The notes under the pieces were generated by a model. It did not search any database. It was not told the DNA's origin and saw nothing but the letters and a program-made list of their open reading frames with translations. From contig QKED01000109.1 of assembly GCA_003252455.1 (NCBI GenBank), forward strand, positions 52,904-116,903: a stretch of DNA of 64,000 nucleotides, given 5' to 3'. The position numbers and the translations under genes are program-made. Below, piece by piece: positions 32,008-43,030 of the stretch (position 1 is the first letter of the stretch; each line of letters starts with the position of its first letter). The DNA comes from Gammaproteobacteria bacterium (GTDB lineage: Bacteria > Pseudomonadota > Gammaproteobacteria > Thiohalomonadales > Thiohalomonadaceae).

Positions 32008-33890
32008 GGGCGCGCCTCCTGGCCACGTTTCTTCAAGTGCACCAGCAGCAGCGAGATGGCCGCCGGGGTGATACCGGGGATGCGCGCGGCGACGCCCAGG
32101 GTCTCGGGGCGCTGACGTGCGAGCTTTTCCGCGACTTCGGTGGAGAGGCCGCGCACGGCGGCGTAGTCCATATCCGCCGGTAGGGCGAGCCCCTCGTGCT
32201 TGGCGGCACGGGCGATCTCCTCCTCCTGTCGGGCGATGTAGCCGGCGTACTTGGCCTGGATCTCCACCTGCTCGGCCACCGCCTCGTCGTCGACCTCACC
32301 GGCCAAGCCGTCGATGGCGGTGAGCGCCTGGTAACTCACGGTGGGGCGACGCAGCAGCTCGTCGGCGCGCTGCTCACGGCTCAAGGGCTCACCGCTGATC
32401 GCGGCAAAGGCCTCGGCCTGGGGCGTGCCGGGGCGGATCCAGCAGGCGTGCAGGCGCGCCTGTTCGCGCGCGATCGCCTCCTGTTTGGCACAGAAGGCCG
32501 CCCAGCGGGCGTCGTCCACGCAGCCCAGCTCACGCCCGATGGGGGTCAGGCGCAGGTCGGCGTTGTCCTCGCGCAGCAGCAGGCGGTGCTCGGCGCGGCT
32601 GGTGAACATGCGGTAGGGCTCGGCAGTACCACGGGTGATCAGGTCGTCGACCAGCACGCCGAGGTAGGCCTGATCACGACGTGGGAACCAGCCGGGGCGC
32701 CCCTGCACCGTCAGTGCGGCGTTGAGCCCGGCGAGCAGCCCCTGGGCCGCCGCCTCTTCATAGCCCGTCGTGCCATTGATCTGCCCGGCGAGGAACAGCC
32801 CCGGTTGGAGCCTGCTCTCCAGCGTGTGGCGCAGGTCACGCGGGTCGAAAAAGTCGTACTCGATGGCGTAGCCAGGACGGGTGATCACCGCCCGCTCGAA
32901 ACCCCGGATCGAACGCACCAGGGCCAGCTGCACGTCGAACGGCAGGCTGGTGGAGATGCCGTTGGGGTAGACCTCGTGGGTGTGCAACCCCTCAGGCTCG
33001 ACGAAGATCTGGTGTGCGCTGCGTTCGGAAAAGCGCACCACCTTGTCCTCGATGGAGGGGCAGTAGCGCGGACCTACCCCCTCGATCACCCCGGTGTACA
33101 TGGGCGAGCGGTCGAGCCCGCCCCGGATCAGCTCGTGGGTATGGGCGTTGGTATGGGTGATGTGACAGGCCACCTGAGGCGGGTGGTCGGCGCGTGAGCC
33201 GAGGAAGGAGAAGACCGGACGAGGGTCGTCACCGGGCTGGGGCTGCATCACGCTGTAGTCGAGGGTGCGTCCGTCGATGCGCGGCGGGGTGCCGGTCTTG
33301 AGACGGGTGACGGTGTGCGGCAGGGTATGCAGTTGCTCGGCCAGGGCCTGGGCAGGCGGGTCACCCGCACGACCACCGGGGTAGTTCTGAAGGCCGATGT
33401 GGATGCGCCCGGCGAGGAAGGTGCCGACCGTCAGTACCACGCACGGCGCGCGAAAGACGAGGCCCATCTGGGTGCGAACGCCGGTGATCTGGCCGCCTTC
33501 GATGCGGATATCCTCGACCGCCTGCTGGAACAGGGTGAGGTTTTCGGCGTTCTCCAGCACCGCGCGCACCGCCTGCTTGTAGAGGGCACGATCGGCCTGG
33601 ACACGGGTGGCGCGCACCGCCGGGCCCTTGCTGCCATTGAGGGTGCGAAAGTGGATCCCTGCACGGTCGGCGGCGCGCGCCATCAGCCCGCCGAGGGCGT
33701 CCACCTCTTTGACTAGGTGGCCCTTGCCGATGCCACCGATGGCCGGGTTACAGCTCATCTGGCCGAGGGTCTCGATGTTGTGCGTCAGCAGCAGGGTGCG
33801 CGCACCCATGCGTGCGCTGGCCAGGGCCGCCTCGGCCCCGGCGTGGCCACCGCCGACCACGATCACCTCGAACTGTTCTGGATACTCCAT
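32004..33890 (-). CDS. mnmG: tRNA uridine-34 5-carboxymethylaminomethyl modification enzyme
   Basis: The 628-residue protein is full length. It starts with the FAD motif [19 protein letters not shown] and has the signatures [18 protein letters not shown] and [20 protein letters not shown] (pieces [15 protein letters not shown]). Together with MnmE it modifies U34 of certain tRNAs. In gammaproteobacteria mnmG often borders the replication origin, but I see no origin-like DnaA box cluster here. Confidence 0.97.
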   Translation of the reverse strand: MEYPEQFEVIVVGGGHAGAEAALASARMGARTLLLTHNIETLGQMSCNPAIGGIGKGHLVKEVDALGGLMARAADRAGIHFRTLNGSKGPAVRATRVQADRALYKQAVRAVLENAENLTLFQQAVEDIRIEGGQITGVRTQMGLVFRAPCVVLTVGTFLAGRIHIGLQNYPGGRAGDPPAQALAEQLHTLPHTVTRLKTGTPPRIDGRTLDYSVMQPQPGDDPRPVFSFLGSRADHPPQVACHITHTNAHTHELIRGGLDRSPMYTGVIEGVGPRYCPSIEDKVVRFSERSAHQIFVEPEGLHTHEVYPNGISTSLPFDVQLALVRSIRGFERAVITRPGYAIEYDFFDPRDLRHTLESRLQPGLFLAGQINGTTGYEEAAAQGLLAGLNAALTVQGRPGWFPRRDQAYLGVLVDDLITRGTAEPYRMFTSRAEHRLLLREDNADLRLTPIGRELGCVDDARWAAFCAKQEAIAREQARLHACWIRPGTPQAEAFAAISGEPLSREQRADELLRRPTVSYQALTAIDGLAGEVDDEAVAEQVEIQAKYAGYIARQEEEIARAAKHEGLALPADMDYAAVRGLSTEVAEKLARQRPETLGVAARIPGITPAAISLLLVHLKKRGQEARP

Positions 33891-34126
33891 CCACCCACCT
33901 CGCGACCCACCGCCCTATTGCGTGGGAACCGAGCATTGTAATGGAAAGCACCCGAGAGGTGGGATGGCGAATGCCAGGCCCACCATCTCCTTAGACGGAG
34001 CAGAGAAAATCGGCCACGCAGACGCCGGGGCGCAGTGGTGCGTCGTGAGATGGGCGCTGAAACACCCCCGCATATCGATGGTAACGGATGTGGCATACAG
34101 CGCTTGACCAGGGCCGACAGAGCAGC

Positions 34127-34495
34127 CTAGCCCGGCCTTACATCGTCGGCACGATACTCGCCGATCACCTCGATTTCACCGACGATCTGCGCGTTCAGCG
34201 CCTCCAGCTCCTCGGCGGGCACCCACCACTCGGTGTGGTGCCTCGCCCCGACTTGATGGATCGCATAGCGCTGCATAAAGGCCTTGGCCACCTGAAATCG
34301 GGTGACGTAGCCCACCCCAGAGGCCTTGATATTCCACTGAATGGCAATCTCCTTGGCGTACCCCTCGTTGGTCACCGGGTAGAAGATGGGCTGCTCCGGC
34401 AGACGCGGGGGCCACCGCCGGTAGCCGCTGGCGGCCACCAGGGCCAACTCCTCGGGGCCGGTCGGTCGATAGAGCGTGAGGGTCTCCACGGGCAT
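34127..34495 (-). CDS. Conserved small protein (annotated elsewhere as 'ADP-ribosylation/crystallin J1')
   Basis: The 122-residue frame from ATG 34495 matches a small conserved proteobacterial protein with the pattern LYRPTGPEELALVAASG, LPEQPIFYPVTNEGYA, SGVGYVTRF and WWVPAEELEALNAQIVG. Public annotations call similar proteins ADP-ribosylation/crystallin J1 homologues, but no ADP-ribosyl-hydrolase metal motif is visible here, so that name should not be read as function. An in-frame ATG at 34519 would overlap the next gene. Confidence 0.75.
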   Translation of the reverse strand: MPVETLTLYRPTGPEELALVAASGYRRWPPRLPEQPIFYPVTNEGYAKEIAIQWNIKASGVGYVTRFQVAKAFMQRYAIHQVGARHHTEWWVPAEELEALNAQIVGEIEVIGEYRADDVRPG

Positions 34496-34508
34496 CGATC
34501 GGCCGTGT

Positions 34509-34733
34509 TCAGTGCGCATCACGCGGTGCCTCGGGTGTCGGTCGCGCGAGCAGCAGGCCGACAAAGAAGGCGCCCAGGCCGAAGACACCGATGAGCAGAC
34601 TACCCTTGATCAGCAGTGCGACGAAGGCCGCCTGGTCGAGCGCCTCCACCACCCAGGCGATGCCCAGACCGGTGGCGAGCAGGGCCCAGAGCAGGAGCAG
34701 GAGTTTAAGGGTGTTGAGCAGACGCGATCCCAT
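34509..34733 (-). CDS. Small two-span membrane protein, unknown function
   Basis: The 74-residue protein has two hydrophobic spans (LKLLLLLWALLATGLGIAWVV and SLLIGVFGLGAFFVGLLLA, each about 20 residues) joined by a short acidic loop. ATG 34733 follows a GAGGGAG ribosome site. It ends just upstream of the small conserved gene on the same strand, suggesting one transcript. No family recognised. Confidence 0.65.
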   Translation of the reverse strand: MGSRLLNTLKLLLLLWALLATGLGIAWVVEALDQAAFVALLIKGSLLIGVFGLGAFFVGLLLARPTPEAPRDAH

Positions 34734-34759
34734 GGATATCTCCCTCGATGTTGGCCGCT

Positions 34760-35083
34760 TCAGGGGTAGAAGCGATCGGCGATATTGCAGAACTTGTCGC
34801 GCAGGGTGCGCTCCTTTTCGCGCTTGGCGCCCACGCTACTCTCCACCCCTTCGCGGTGCTTGTGACACTGCGCGTGAAAGTAGTCGATGGCGTAGCTCCG
34901 GCACTCACGGTAGGCGATCGAGCCGTTCTTGTGGTCGGCACAGACGCTGTCGGAGTCGATACGTCCGTCGCGCTCCTCCCAAGTGACACGATAACGCTTC
35001 TTCGGCGCAACCACCCCGGCATCGGCACTGTAGGCGACCCCGAGGGTCAACAGGACGAGCCAAACTCCCTTCGTAATAACCAT
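34760..35083 (-). CDS. Small secreted cysteine-containing protein, unknown function
   Basis: The 107-residue protein starts at ATG 35083 behind a GGAGG site; a longer upstream frame lacks support. A signal peptide (MVITKGVWLVLLTLGVAYSADAG) precedes a charged mature part with four cysteines (SVCADHK, RECRSYA, AQCHKH, KFCNIAD), probably paired as disulfides in the periplasm. It sits 26 bases upstream of the two-span protein gene. No family recognised. Confidence 0.65.
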   Translation of the reverse strand: MVITKGVWLVLLTLGVAYSADAGVVAPKKRYRVTWEERDGRIDSDSVCADHKNGSIAYRECRSYAIDYFHAQCHKHREGVESSVGAKREKERTLRDKFCNIADRFYP

Positions 35084-35327
35084 ATCCACCTCCCTGGCAT
35101 GACGCCCCACCGCTCCGCGGCCCTGCTTGATGATGGGAGGCAAGGGGCGGCGGGTCAAGCCGCCGCCGGGGCGAGGGGCGAGCGGGCGTCCTGCGCTCGC
35201 CCGTATAGACAGCCGCACGCGCCCACGACCACTCCAGTGACACGTATGCGCTTGTGTCGAGGCCGCCCCTCCCCCCTGCCACGGCGGGGTCGTACAATGC
35301 CCACACCACGCCGACCGGAGCTCCCGC

Positions 35328-36023
35328 ATGTTTTCCATCAGCTGCCCCATCCCCGGACTCTTCGTCACCGGCACCGACACGGAGATCGGCAAGAGTCGAG
35401 TGAGCGCCGCGCTGCTCGCCGCCTACCGTGCCCAGGGGCATGTGGCGGTGGGTATGAAGCCCATCGCCAGCGGCTGTCGGCAGACCCCCGAGGGGTTGCG
35501 TAACGACGACGCCCTGCTCTTGACCCAGGAGGCGGGGGCCGAGCGCCCCTACCCGCTGGTCAACCCCTATGCCTTCGCGCCCCCCATCTCCCCCCACCTA
35601 GCGGCGGCGGAGGCCGGGGTCGAGATCAGCCTGATACGCATCCAGACCCACCTCAGCCAACTCTGCATGGGCGCCGACCGGGTGGTGGTGGAGGCGGCGG
35701 GGGGTTGGTATGCCCCCATCGGCGAGGAGTTGACCATGGCCGACCTGGCACGCGTGCTGGACCTACCGGTGGTGCTGGTGGTGGGGCTGCGCCTGGGCTG
35801 CATCAACCACGCCCTACTCACGGCCCGGGCGATCGAGGAGGAGGGGCTCACCTTCGCTGGCTGGGTGGCGAATCGGCTCGGCCCGGCGATGAGCCACGAG
35901 GCACAGAACATCGCCACGCTGGAGCGCATGATCCCGGCCCCACGGCTCGGCACGGTACCCTATCAGCCGGAGTTCGACGTGCACGCCGCCGCCGCCGCCC
36001 TGACCCTGCCGCGTCGGGCCTGA
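35328..36023 (+). CDS. bioD: Dethiobiotin synthetase
   Basis: The 231-residue protein has the BioD P-loop GTDTEIGKS (residues 15-23), the KPIASGC substrate loop, the EAAGGWYAPIGEELTMADLA region (EAAGGWYAPI) and a conserved ANRLGP nucleotide-specificity segment. It closes the ureido ring of dethiobiotin from diaminopelargonate, CO2 and ATP. No other bio gene is adjacent. Confidence 0.95.
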   Translation: MFSISCPIPGLFVTGTDTEIGKSRVSAALLAAYRAQGHVAVGMKPIASGCRQTPEGLRNDDALLLTQEAGAERPYPLVNPYAFAPPISPHLAAAEAGVEISLIRIQTHLSQLCMGADRVVVEAAGGWYAPIGEELTMADLARVLDLPVVLVVGLRLGCINHALLTARAIEEEGLTFAGWVANRLGPAMSHEAQNIATLERMIPAPRLGTVPYQPEFDVHAAAAALTLPRRA

Positions 36024-38063
36024 TCACACCTCGCGCTGGCTCGGCAACCCACCGAGGTATTCGGGCCGCTCCTGGGGTCTGGCGATGTGGAAGCCCTGGG
36101 CATAGTCAATGCCCAACTCCTGAACCACGGCCAATACCTCGGCGTTGTGCACATGCTCGGCCACGGTGCGGATGCCGAGCTGGCGGGCAAACTCCTGGAT
36201 GGTGTTGACGATGATGCGCGCGTTGCCGTCCTGCCCCAGGTCGCGCACCAGACTGGCGTCGAGCTTGAGGAAGTCGACCTCCAACTGCAGCAGGTACTCG
36301 AAGTTGGAAAAACCGGCACCGAAGTCGTCGATGGCCAGGCGGCAGCCGAGGTCACGGGCACGGCGGATGAAGGCGTGCACCTCGGTGATGTTGCGCAGCC
36401 CCTCCGACTCCAGGATCTCCAAGATACAGCGCCCCCCCAGACCACTTTGCTCGATGCGTGCCAGGATATAGTCGGCCGTATCGTGGTCGAGGATATCCTC
36501 GATGCTCAGGTTGACCGAGAACTGCACCCTCGCGTCCATCTGCGCCAAGCGCGCCAACGCCTGGTCGAGGATCATGCGGGTCAGCTGCGGGTAGAACTTG
36601 GTCGCCTTGGCCGCGTGCAGGAAGTCGCCCGGAAGCACCAGTCGGTCCTCTTCGTCGCGGATGCGCGCGAGCACCTCGAACTTCTCCACCGTCCCGCGCT
36701 TGAGGTCGAGGATCGGCTGATAGAAGGGGAAGACCCGCCGATTACGTAGCGCCTGACGTACCACCTCGGCCTGGGCGATGTTGCGGGCGTAGATGTCGTG
36801 CTGCTCCATCGCCTCACTGTGCATGAGGAAGGGACGGTGCTGGTGCTTGGCGCTCTTGAGCGCCACCGCGGCGGCGGCCAACGGCAGGTGTTCACCGAGC
36901 TGGTGGCGCATCACCGCGCCCATGGTGGCGCTGACGCCGATGGCCGCCCCGTTACGGTCGAAGAAGGGGTCTTGCTCGATCACATCGAGCAGCAGGTGGG
37001 CGGACTCGATCAGCTCTGCCTCTCCGCGCACGTCGAGCAGGATGCCGAACTCGTCGGCGGAGAGGCGAAACAGCTGACCATCCAGGGCGCACACCTCGGG
37101 CTGCAGTCGCTCACTCACACCGACGAGGATATCGTCGCCGCTATCGTGACCGAAGAAGTCGTTGATCTCCTTGAACGAGTCGATATCGAGCAGGATCAGC
37201 GCGGCGTGCTCGGTCGCCTCCAGCTCCTCCAGCAGGTGTGTGCGATTGGGCAGACCGGTGAGGCGGTCGAGGTGCAGCTCGCGCAGCAGGTCGCTGCTCG
37301 CCTCTTCGAGGCGGTGACTCTTGTCCATCGACTCGGTGATATCGACCATGTTGACCACATAGTAGCGGTCGTCGCCCACATCCAGGTGGCGGGCGCGCAT
37401 ATCGAAGACGATGCCGCCGATAAGGGCGAGGAAGGTCTCCTCCGGGTGCTCGTCGATATAGCTGACCCAGAGCTGTCCGTTGATCTTGTTGCTGATGAAC
37501 TGCCCATCCTGCCCCTGCTCGAACAGCTCGCAGATGCAGTGGTGCCGGGCGAGAAACGCCTCCAGGCTGCCGAACTGCGGCAGCAGGCGGAAGAAGGCCT
37601 GATTGACCTGCACCAACTGGTCCATATTGCTCAACAGCACCACGTGGGGCTGGGCATCGAGCACCTGCTGAGTGAAGCGCTGCGCCTCGCTGAGGCGCTC
37701 GGTACGCTCACGCACCCGCGCCTCCAGCAACTGGTTGAGGCCGAGGAGCCCATGCTGCGCCTGCTGGAGCGCGCGCATGTGGTGGTCACGCTGACGCTGC
37801 AGGATGCGGATGCGCCCGACCATCGCCCCGGTGATCACACCGACCATGATCGGCACCAACCAGAGGCGCGGATTAATGCCGTCGATGGGGTAGTCGAGGA
37901 TCTGGGTAAACTGGAACAGGGCGAAACAGCAAACCAAGGAGACGGCACCGAAGATGCTGTGCAGCATCAACCGCCGATCCTCGGCGGGCAGGTTCAGCAC
38001 CTCGGGGTCAGCGCACGAGGCTTGGCTGTCAGGTCTGCTCATGAGTGGATGCAATTGAGACAT
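36024..38063 (-). CDS. Membrane PAS-GGDEF-EAL cyclic-di-GMP protein with degenerate GGDEF
   Basis: The 679-residue protein has two N-terminal membrane spans (about 35-55 and 65-85), a coiled coil at about 90-130, a PAS-like region at about 130-250, a GGDEF domain at about 260-410 and an EAL domain at about 430-670. The cyclase signature reads SADEF, so synthesis of c-di-GMP is unlikely. The EAL domain keeps EVLAR, N in SVNLS, E in LEILESE, DDFGAGFSN, K in FLKLD and the late glutamate in TVAEHV, so phosphodiesterase activity is likely. It probably lowers c-di-GMP in response to a signal at the PAS domain. Confidence 0.9.
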   Translation of the reverse strand: MSQLHPLMSRPDSQASCADPEVLNLPAEDRRLMLHSIFGAVSLVCCFALFQFTQILDYPIDGINPRLWLVPIMVGVITGAMVGRIRILQRQRDHHMRALQQAQHGLLGLNQLLEARVRERTERLSEAQRFTQQVLDAQPHVVLLSNMDQLVQVNQAFFRLLPQFGSLEAFLARHHCICELFEQGQDGQFISNKINGQLWVSYIDEHPEETFLALIGGIVFDMRARHLDVGDDRYYVVNMVDITESMDKSHRLEEASSDLLRELHLDRLTGLPNRTHLLEELEATEHAALILLDIDSFKEINDFFGHDSGDDILVGVSERLQPEVCALDGQLFRLSADEFGILLDVRGEAELIESAHLLLDVIEQDPFFDRNGAAIGVSATMGAVMRHQLGEHLPLAAAAVALKSAKHQHRPFLMHSEAMEQHDIYARNIAQAEVVRQALRNRRVFPFYQPILDLKRGTVEKFEVLARIRDEEDRLVLPGDFLHAAKATKFYPQLTRMILDQALARLAQMDARVQFSVNLSIEDILDHDTADYILARIEQSGLGGRCILEILESEGLRNITEVHAFIRRARDLGCRLAIDDFGAGFSNFEYLLQLEVDFLKLDASLVRDLGQDGNARIIVNTIQEFARQLGIRTVAEHVHNAEVLAVVQELGIDYAQGFHIARPQERPEYLGGLPSQREV

Positions 38064-38261
38064 ATGTCACTAGTTTCGCTCAGATTCCACCCGATGGGCA
38101 ACACTCGACGGACGCACGGCAATACCCTAGCGTTATCATCATAAATGGCTGTTTATGCTGATAAAAGGTTGCCTTCTCCGCGCCCCGGTAGCAAGCCCTC
38201 TGCGGGCCAAATCGGCCCGAATCTCACCCTTTACGGTAATTTTTTGTCAAGGAGCCCTGCA

Positions 38262-39128
38262 TTGTCCACCACCGCCACCCTGCGCGCGCAGCTCGCCGCC
38301 CCTGGACTGCTCACCATGCCCTGCTGTTTCGACGCCCTCAGTGCCCGCCTGGTGGCCGAGGCGGGCTTCCCCATCACCTTCATCTCCGGCTTCGCCCTCG
38401 CCGCCGCCCGCTATGCCCTGCCCGACACCGGGCTGGTGGGCTACGCCGAGATGACGGCGGCGGCGCGGGCGATCGTCCCGGCGGTCCCCATCCCGGTGTT
38501 GGCCGACGGCGACACCGGGTACGGCAATCCACTCAATGTACGCCGCACCGTGCGCGCCTACGCCGATGCCGGGGTCGCCTGCATCATGCTGGAGGACCAG
38601 CAGTGGCCCAAGCGCTGTGGCCATACCGCCGGTAAGCAGGTGGTGGGACGTGACGAGGCGCTGGCGCGCATCCGCGCGGCCCTCGACGAGCGCGACGCGG
38701 GGGCCGATATCCTGATCATGGCACGCACCGATGCACGCCACACCCACGGCCTGGAGGAGGCGCTCTGGCGCGCACGCGCCTTCGCCGAGATGGGCGCCGA
38801 CATCACCTTTCTGGAGGCCCCCACCGACCGTGACGAGATGGCCCGCTACTGCGCCGAGGTGCCCGGTCACAAGATGGCCAATATGTTGGAGGATGGCGCC
38901 ACGCCTTGGCTTTCACCGTCGCAACTGCAGGCGCTGGGCTTCAAGATCGCCGCCTATCCCCTCACCTTGCTCAGCAGTGCCGCGTTTGCCATGCGCGCCG
39001 CCCTGGCCCGCCTGGCCGCGGGCGAGGCGGTGGAGGCGCGTCTGCCGTTCACCGAGCTACGCCGCCTGACCGGCTTCGACGCCTACGAGGAGGCGCTGGC
39101 CCGCTACCCGTCGGGGTCACTCGATTAG
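38262..39128 (+). CDS. Isocitrate lyase / PEP mutase family enzyme (oxaloacetate decarboxylase- or methylisocitrate lyase-like)
   Basis: The 288-residue protein is called from TTG 38262, because AAGGAG lies 7 bases before it and the protein then starts where family members do; the frame is open to an ATG at 38145 without conservation. Motifs include ADGDTGYGNPLNVRRTV (magnesium and substrate binding), ACIMLEDQQWPKRCGH with the KRCGH catalytic signature, and ARTDARHTHGLEEALWRA. It cleaves or decarboxylates a 2-keto or 2-hydroxy acid; the exact substrate (2-methylisocitrate, dimethylmalate or oxaloacetate) is not resolved. Its 3' end overlaps the convergent neighbour by 12 bases. Confidence 0.88.
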   Translation: MSTTATLRAQLAAPGLLTMPCCFDALSARLVAEAGFPITFISGFALAAARYALPDTGLVGYAEMTAAARAIVPAVPIPVLADGDTGYGNPLNVRRTVRAYADAGVACIMLEDQQWPKRCGHTAGKQVVGRDEALARIRAALDERDAGADILIMARTDARHTHGLEEALWRARAFAEMGADITFLEAPTDRDEMARYCAEVPGHKMANMLEDGATPWLSPSQLQALGFKIAAYPLTLLSSAAFAMRAALARLAAGEAVEARLPFTELRRLTGFDAYEEALARYPSGSLD

Positions 39129-40019
39129 GTAGATGAAGCGCAGGGTGAGGCCGTGCTCGATGGCGAAGCCGTTCTCCATGTGTGCGTCCTGGGTCAGGCG
39201 CAGGTTGAGGATGCGCAGCCGATCGGGGGTGAGGAAGTAGACCCCGCCCAGATAGAGGCGCTGCAGCTCAGAGGCGTTGTCCAGCGGCACACCGTCGAGG
39301 CTCTGCTCGCCACCCCAGTTCCACTCGCTGCCGAGGTAGAGGGCGTTGATCCGGTCGGGGTGGTAGCTGATATAGGCGGTGAGCGCCTGACTCGGTGCTT
39401 GGGTCAGCCGGGCGTGGCCGAAGGTGAGCGGGTTGAACGCCTCGGGGTTGTCGCCGAACCAGTCGTATTCGGCCATCAGGTCGAGGGTCCAGTGTGGAGT
39501 GATGGAGCGGATCCAGCCGAGGGAGAGGGCAGTACGCTGGCGGTTTTCGCCGATATTGAACGGTTGGTCGGCGACGTAACGACCGGTGGGCAGCACCTGC
39601 ATCAGGTTGATACCCAGATGGTGGCGCCTATCCAAGTCATGGATCGGGTACCAGGTGAACCCCAGTCGCAGGTCGCCAACCCCGCTGGGGGCGTGCTCCA
39701 TCCCAGGCGGCAAGGGCCCCTCCAGCGCCAACTTGGCCACCGGGGCGATCGCCACCAGACTAAAGCGCTCGTCGGCGAGGTCGCGGTAGTGCGAGACACG
39801 CACCACCGCCGAGGTGTAGGTGCCACTGAACGGCCCGGTGGCCCCGGCCTGGTACTGCTGCACACTGTTGTGCAGGTAATAGCTCGTGATGCTGGTCGCC
39901 CCCTTGGGCAGGGCGGTAAAGTCCCCCGGCAGGGGGCTGTTGATGGCGCTCCAGAGTGGATTGGAGGCGAGCCAGAGAGAGAGCCCACAGAGGGCTCGAA
40001 GGGCATGCAGAGGGGACAT
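39117..40019 (-). CDS. Outer-membrane MetA/SphA-like protein (phenol_MetA_deg family)
   Basis: The 300-residue protein has a signal peptide (ALRALCGLSLWLASNPLWSA). A series of amphipathic beta strands follows, typical of the PF13557 family: GDFTALPKGATSITSYY, GVGDLRLGFTWYP, LMQVLPTGRYV, SLGWIRSITPHWTLDLMAEYD and a final strand ending in FIYLIE. These proteins are thought to form outer-membrane channels near aromatic-degradation or other genes. No catabolic operon adjoins it here, so a specific cargo cannot be named. Confidence 0.8.
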   Translation of the reverse strand: MSPLHALRALCGLSLWLASNPLWSAINSPLPGDFTALPKGATSITSYYLHNSVQQYQAGATGPFSGTYTSAVVRVSHYRDLADERFSLVAIAPVAKLALEGPLPPGMEHAPSGVGDLRLGFTWYPIHDLDRRHHLGINLMQVLPTGRYVADQPFNIGENRQRTALSLGWIRSITPHWTLDLMAEYDWFGDNPEAFNPLTFGHARLTQAPSQALTAYISYHPDRINALYLGSEWNWGGEQSLDGVPLDNASELQRLYLGGVYFLTPDRLRILNLRLTQDAHMENGFAIEHGLTLRFIYLIE

Positions 40020-40606
40020 CGTGGAGCCTCGTCTTGACGCGACATTCCATCACTGGCGCGGGAGACTCCATGTCGCGTGGGCGCCGTAAACCGGTTCCTT
40101 CACGCCCACAATCGGCGATTATGGACCACTACCCTGGCCAAGTTAAGGTTTGATTCAGCCAAAAGCCTACCGCTCGGCGGGCCAATATCCCTCGCGACAT
40201 GTACTAATGCGACCGATGCAGAGGCCGCCACGCCCATCACCCACCGGCACACGACACGGACGCGTGCACAGCAATAGGGCCCCGAGGTGCCCGCCCGCAC
40301 CATCTTGGTGGGGTCGCACAGCCGCACACACCCCCTCGTGCGTCTGGTGCCCCCCTACACACGCGGCTCGGCCCGCTGGATCCTGAAGGCGTCGCCTTCG
40401 ATAGCGCTCCCCCCTACACGCTACACACGCGGGTCGGCCACCTTCAAAACACGCCCAGCAGGCCACTCACGCGCGCCGATCCCGCGTGTCTGTAGGGCAC
40501 GGGGCTGGCTAAGTAGGTGATCTTCCATTGCCTAGGCGGGTAAACACCCTGCACCAAGACGCTGTCGAGAAATAAACAATTCCCCCCTCGACGGCTCGCG
40601 CAGGCC
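40020..40606. other. Gene-free region upstream of the nif regulatory site
   Basis: About 590 bases hold no frame I accept. A partly repeated motif (cccccctacacacgcg near 40353 and cccccctacacgctacacacgcg near 40410) and GC-rich palindromic pieces suggest decayed repeats. No RNA gene was recognised. Confidence 0.5.
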
Positions 40607-40622
40607 TGTTGGGTTTACGACA
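40607..40622 (+). promoter_or_regulatory. NifA upstream activator site of nifB
   Basis: TGTTGGGTTTACGACA matches the NifA consensus TGT-N10-ACA exactly. It lies about 85-90 bases upstream of the -24 element, the usual distance for DNA looping to a sigma-54 polymerase. Confidence 0.75.
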
Positions 40623-40697
40623 CAGGGCCCCTCTAACTTCCTCCACAGCGGTAATAACTGCTTATTTAACCTTGGCTTAACCTCAGCATCGGGTGAT

Positions 40698-40713
40698 TGG
40701 CACAGGGAGTGCA
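40698..40713 (+). promoter_or_regulatory. Sigma-54 (RpoN) promoter of nifB
   Basis: TGGCACAGGGAGTGCA matches the -24/-12 consensus TGGCAC-N5-TTGCA with one mismatch, with GG and GC at the required spacing. It lies 60-75 bases before the nifB start and downstream of the NifA site, so nifB should be expressed only under nitrogen-fixing conditions. Confidence 0.85.
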
Positions 40714-40772
40714 CTGCCTTAACCACCTGTGACGTGCAGACACGTCCAAGACACCCAAGTGGAGGCTACTCA

Positions 40773-42268
40773 ATGGCTTGCGATACATCAGCAAAGGGTT
40801 CTGCCGGCGGCTGCGGCAGTGGGTGCGGTACCGGTCCGGCGAACGCCGGCGGCGGTCTGCCTGATCACATCCGTGCCCGCGTGGAGGACCACCCCTGCTT
40901 CTCCGAGCAGGCCCACCACCACTTCGCCCGTATGCACGTGGCGGTCGCCCCGGCCTGCAACATCCAGTGCCACTACTGCAACCGCAAGTACGACTGCTCC
41001 AACGAGTCGCGCCCCGGCGTGGTCTCCGAGCTGCTCAACCCCGAGCAGGCGGTGAAGAAGACCCTGGCGGTGGCCGCCGCCATCCCGCAGATGACCGTGC
41101 TCGGCATCGCCGGCCCCGGCGACCCGCTGGCCAACCCCGAGCGCACCTTCGCCACCTTCCGCGAGCTGGCCAAGACCGCCCCGGACATCCGTCTGTGCGT
41201 CTCCACCAACGGCCTGCAGCTGCCGCAGCACGCCGAGGAGCTGGCCAAGTACAACATCGAGCACGTCACCATCACCATCAACTGTGTCGACCCCGACATC
41301 GGCGCCAAGATCTACCCGTGGATCTTCTGGGAGAACCGCCGTATCCGTGGGCGCAAGGCCGCCGAGATCCTCATCAAGCAGCAGCAAGAGGGTCTAGAGA
41401 AGCTGGTCGCCCTCGGCGTGCTGGTGAAGGTCAACTCGGTACTCATCCCCGGCATCAACGACGAACACCTGGCGGAAGTGAACCGCATCGTGCGTGATAA
41501 GGGCGCCTTCCTGCATAACATCATGCCGCTCATCGCCGAGGCGGAGCACGGCACCTTCTACGGTCTCACCGGCCAGCGCGGCCCGACCAACGAGGAGCTG
41601 ACCGCGGTGCAGGACGCCTGCGCCACCGATATGAAGCTGATGAAGCACTGCCGCCAGTGCCGCGCCGACGCGGTGGGCATGCTCGGCGAGGACCGTGGCG
41701 CCGAGTTCACCCTCGACAAGCTCGACGCCATGGAGGTCGACTACGCCGCCGCCATGGAGCACCGCCGCGAAGTCCAGGCCCAGATCAAAGAGCAGATGAA
41801 GGCGCCGCCGCAGCCGGTCGCCGTACCCATCGAGTTCGTGCGCCTCAAGCCCCCGGTGGCCGGTGCCCGTCCGCGTGTGAGCATCGCCGTGGCGACCAAG
41901 GGCGGCAACGTGGTCAACGAACACTTCGGCCACGCCAACGAGTTCCTCATCTACCGCGTCGACGACGAGAAGGTGGAGTTCCACGGCGTGCGCAAGGTGG
42001 CCCCCTACTGCACCGGTGCCGAGCACTGCGACGAGGACCAGTCCGTACTCAACGGCATCCTTGAGGCCCTCTCTGACTGCACCGGCGTGCTCAGTGCCAA
42101 GATCGGCATCGAGCCCTGGGAGCAGCTGGAGGCCGCTGGCCTGGTGCCCAACGCCGACCACGCCTGGCAACCCATCGAACAGGCCGTGGCCGAGTTCTAC
42201 CGTGAGCTGGCCGAGTCTGGTCGCCTGCCCAAGGCCAGCGCCCCCGAAGCACTGCGAGGAGCCGTCTG

Positions 42269-42269
<1 letters not shown>
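40773..42269 (+). CDS. nifB: Nitrogenase cofactor biosynthesis protein NifB
   Basis: The 498-residue protein starts at ATG 40773, behind GGAGG. It has a cysteine-rich N-terminus, the radical-SAM cluster motif CNIQCHYC (C62, C66, C69), the SAM-binding AGPGDPLANP segment and, after about residue 370, a NifX/NafY-like domain (VSIAVATKGGNVVNEHFGHANEF in pieces ATKGG and EHFGHA). It builds NifB-co, the carbide-containing [8Fe-9S-C] precursor of all nitrogenase cofactors. It is the first gene of a nif operon controlled by the sigma-54/NifA sites above and overlaps fdxN by one base. Confidence 0.98.
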
Positions 42270-43004
<735 letters not shown>

Positions 43005-43030
43005 TCAAAAGGACAGAGGAGTAAGCTACA

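Noticed and set aside
29635..33890. Replication origin or parS near parB-mnmG
   Set aside because: I saw neither a cluster of DnaA boxes nor a TGTTTCACGTGAAACA-like site while reading; a motif scan could still find a diverged one.
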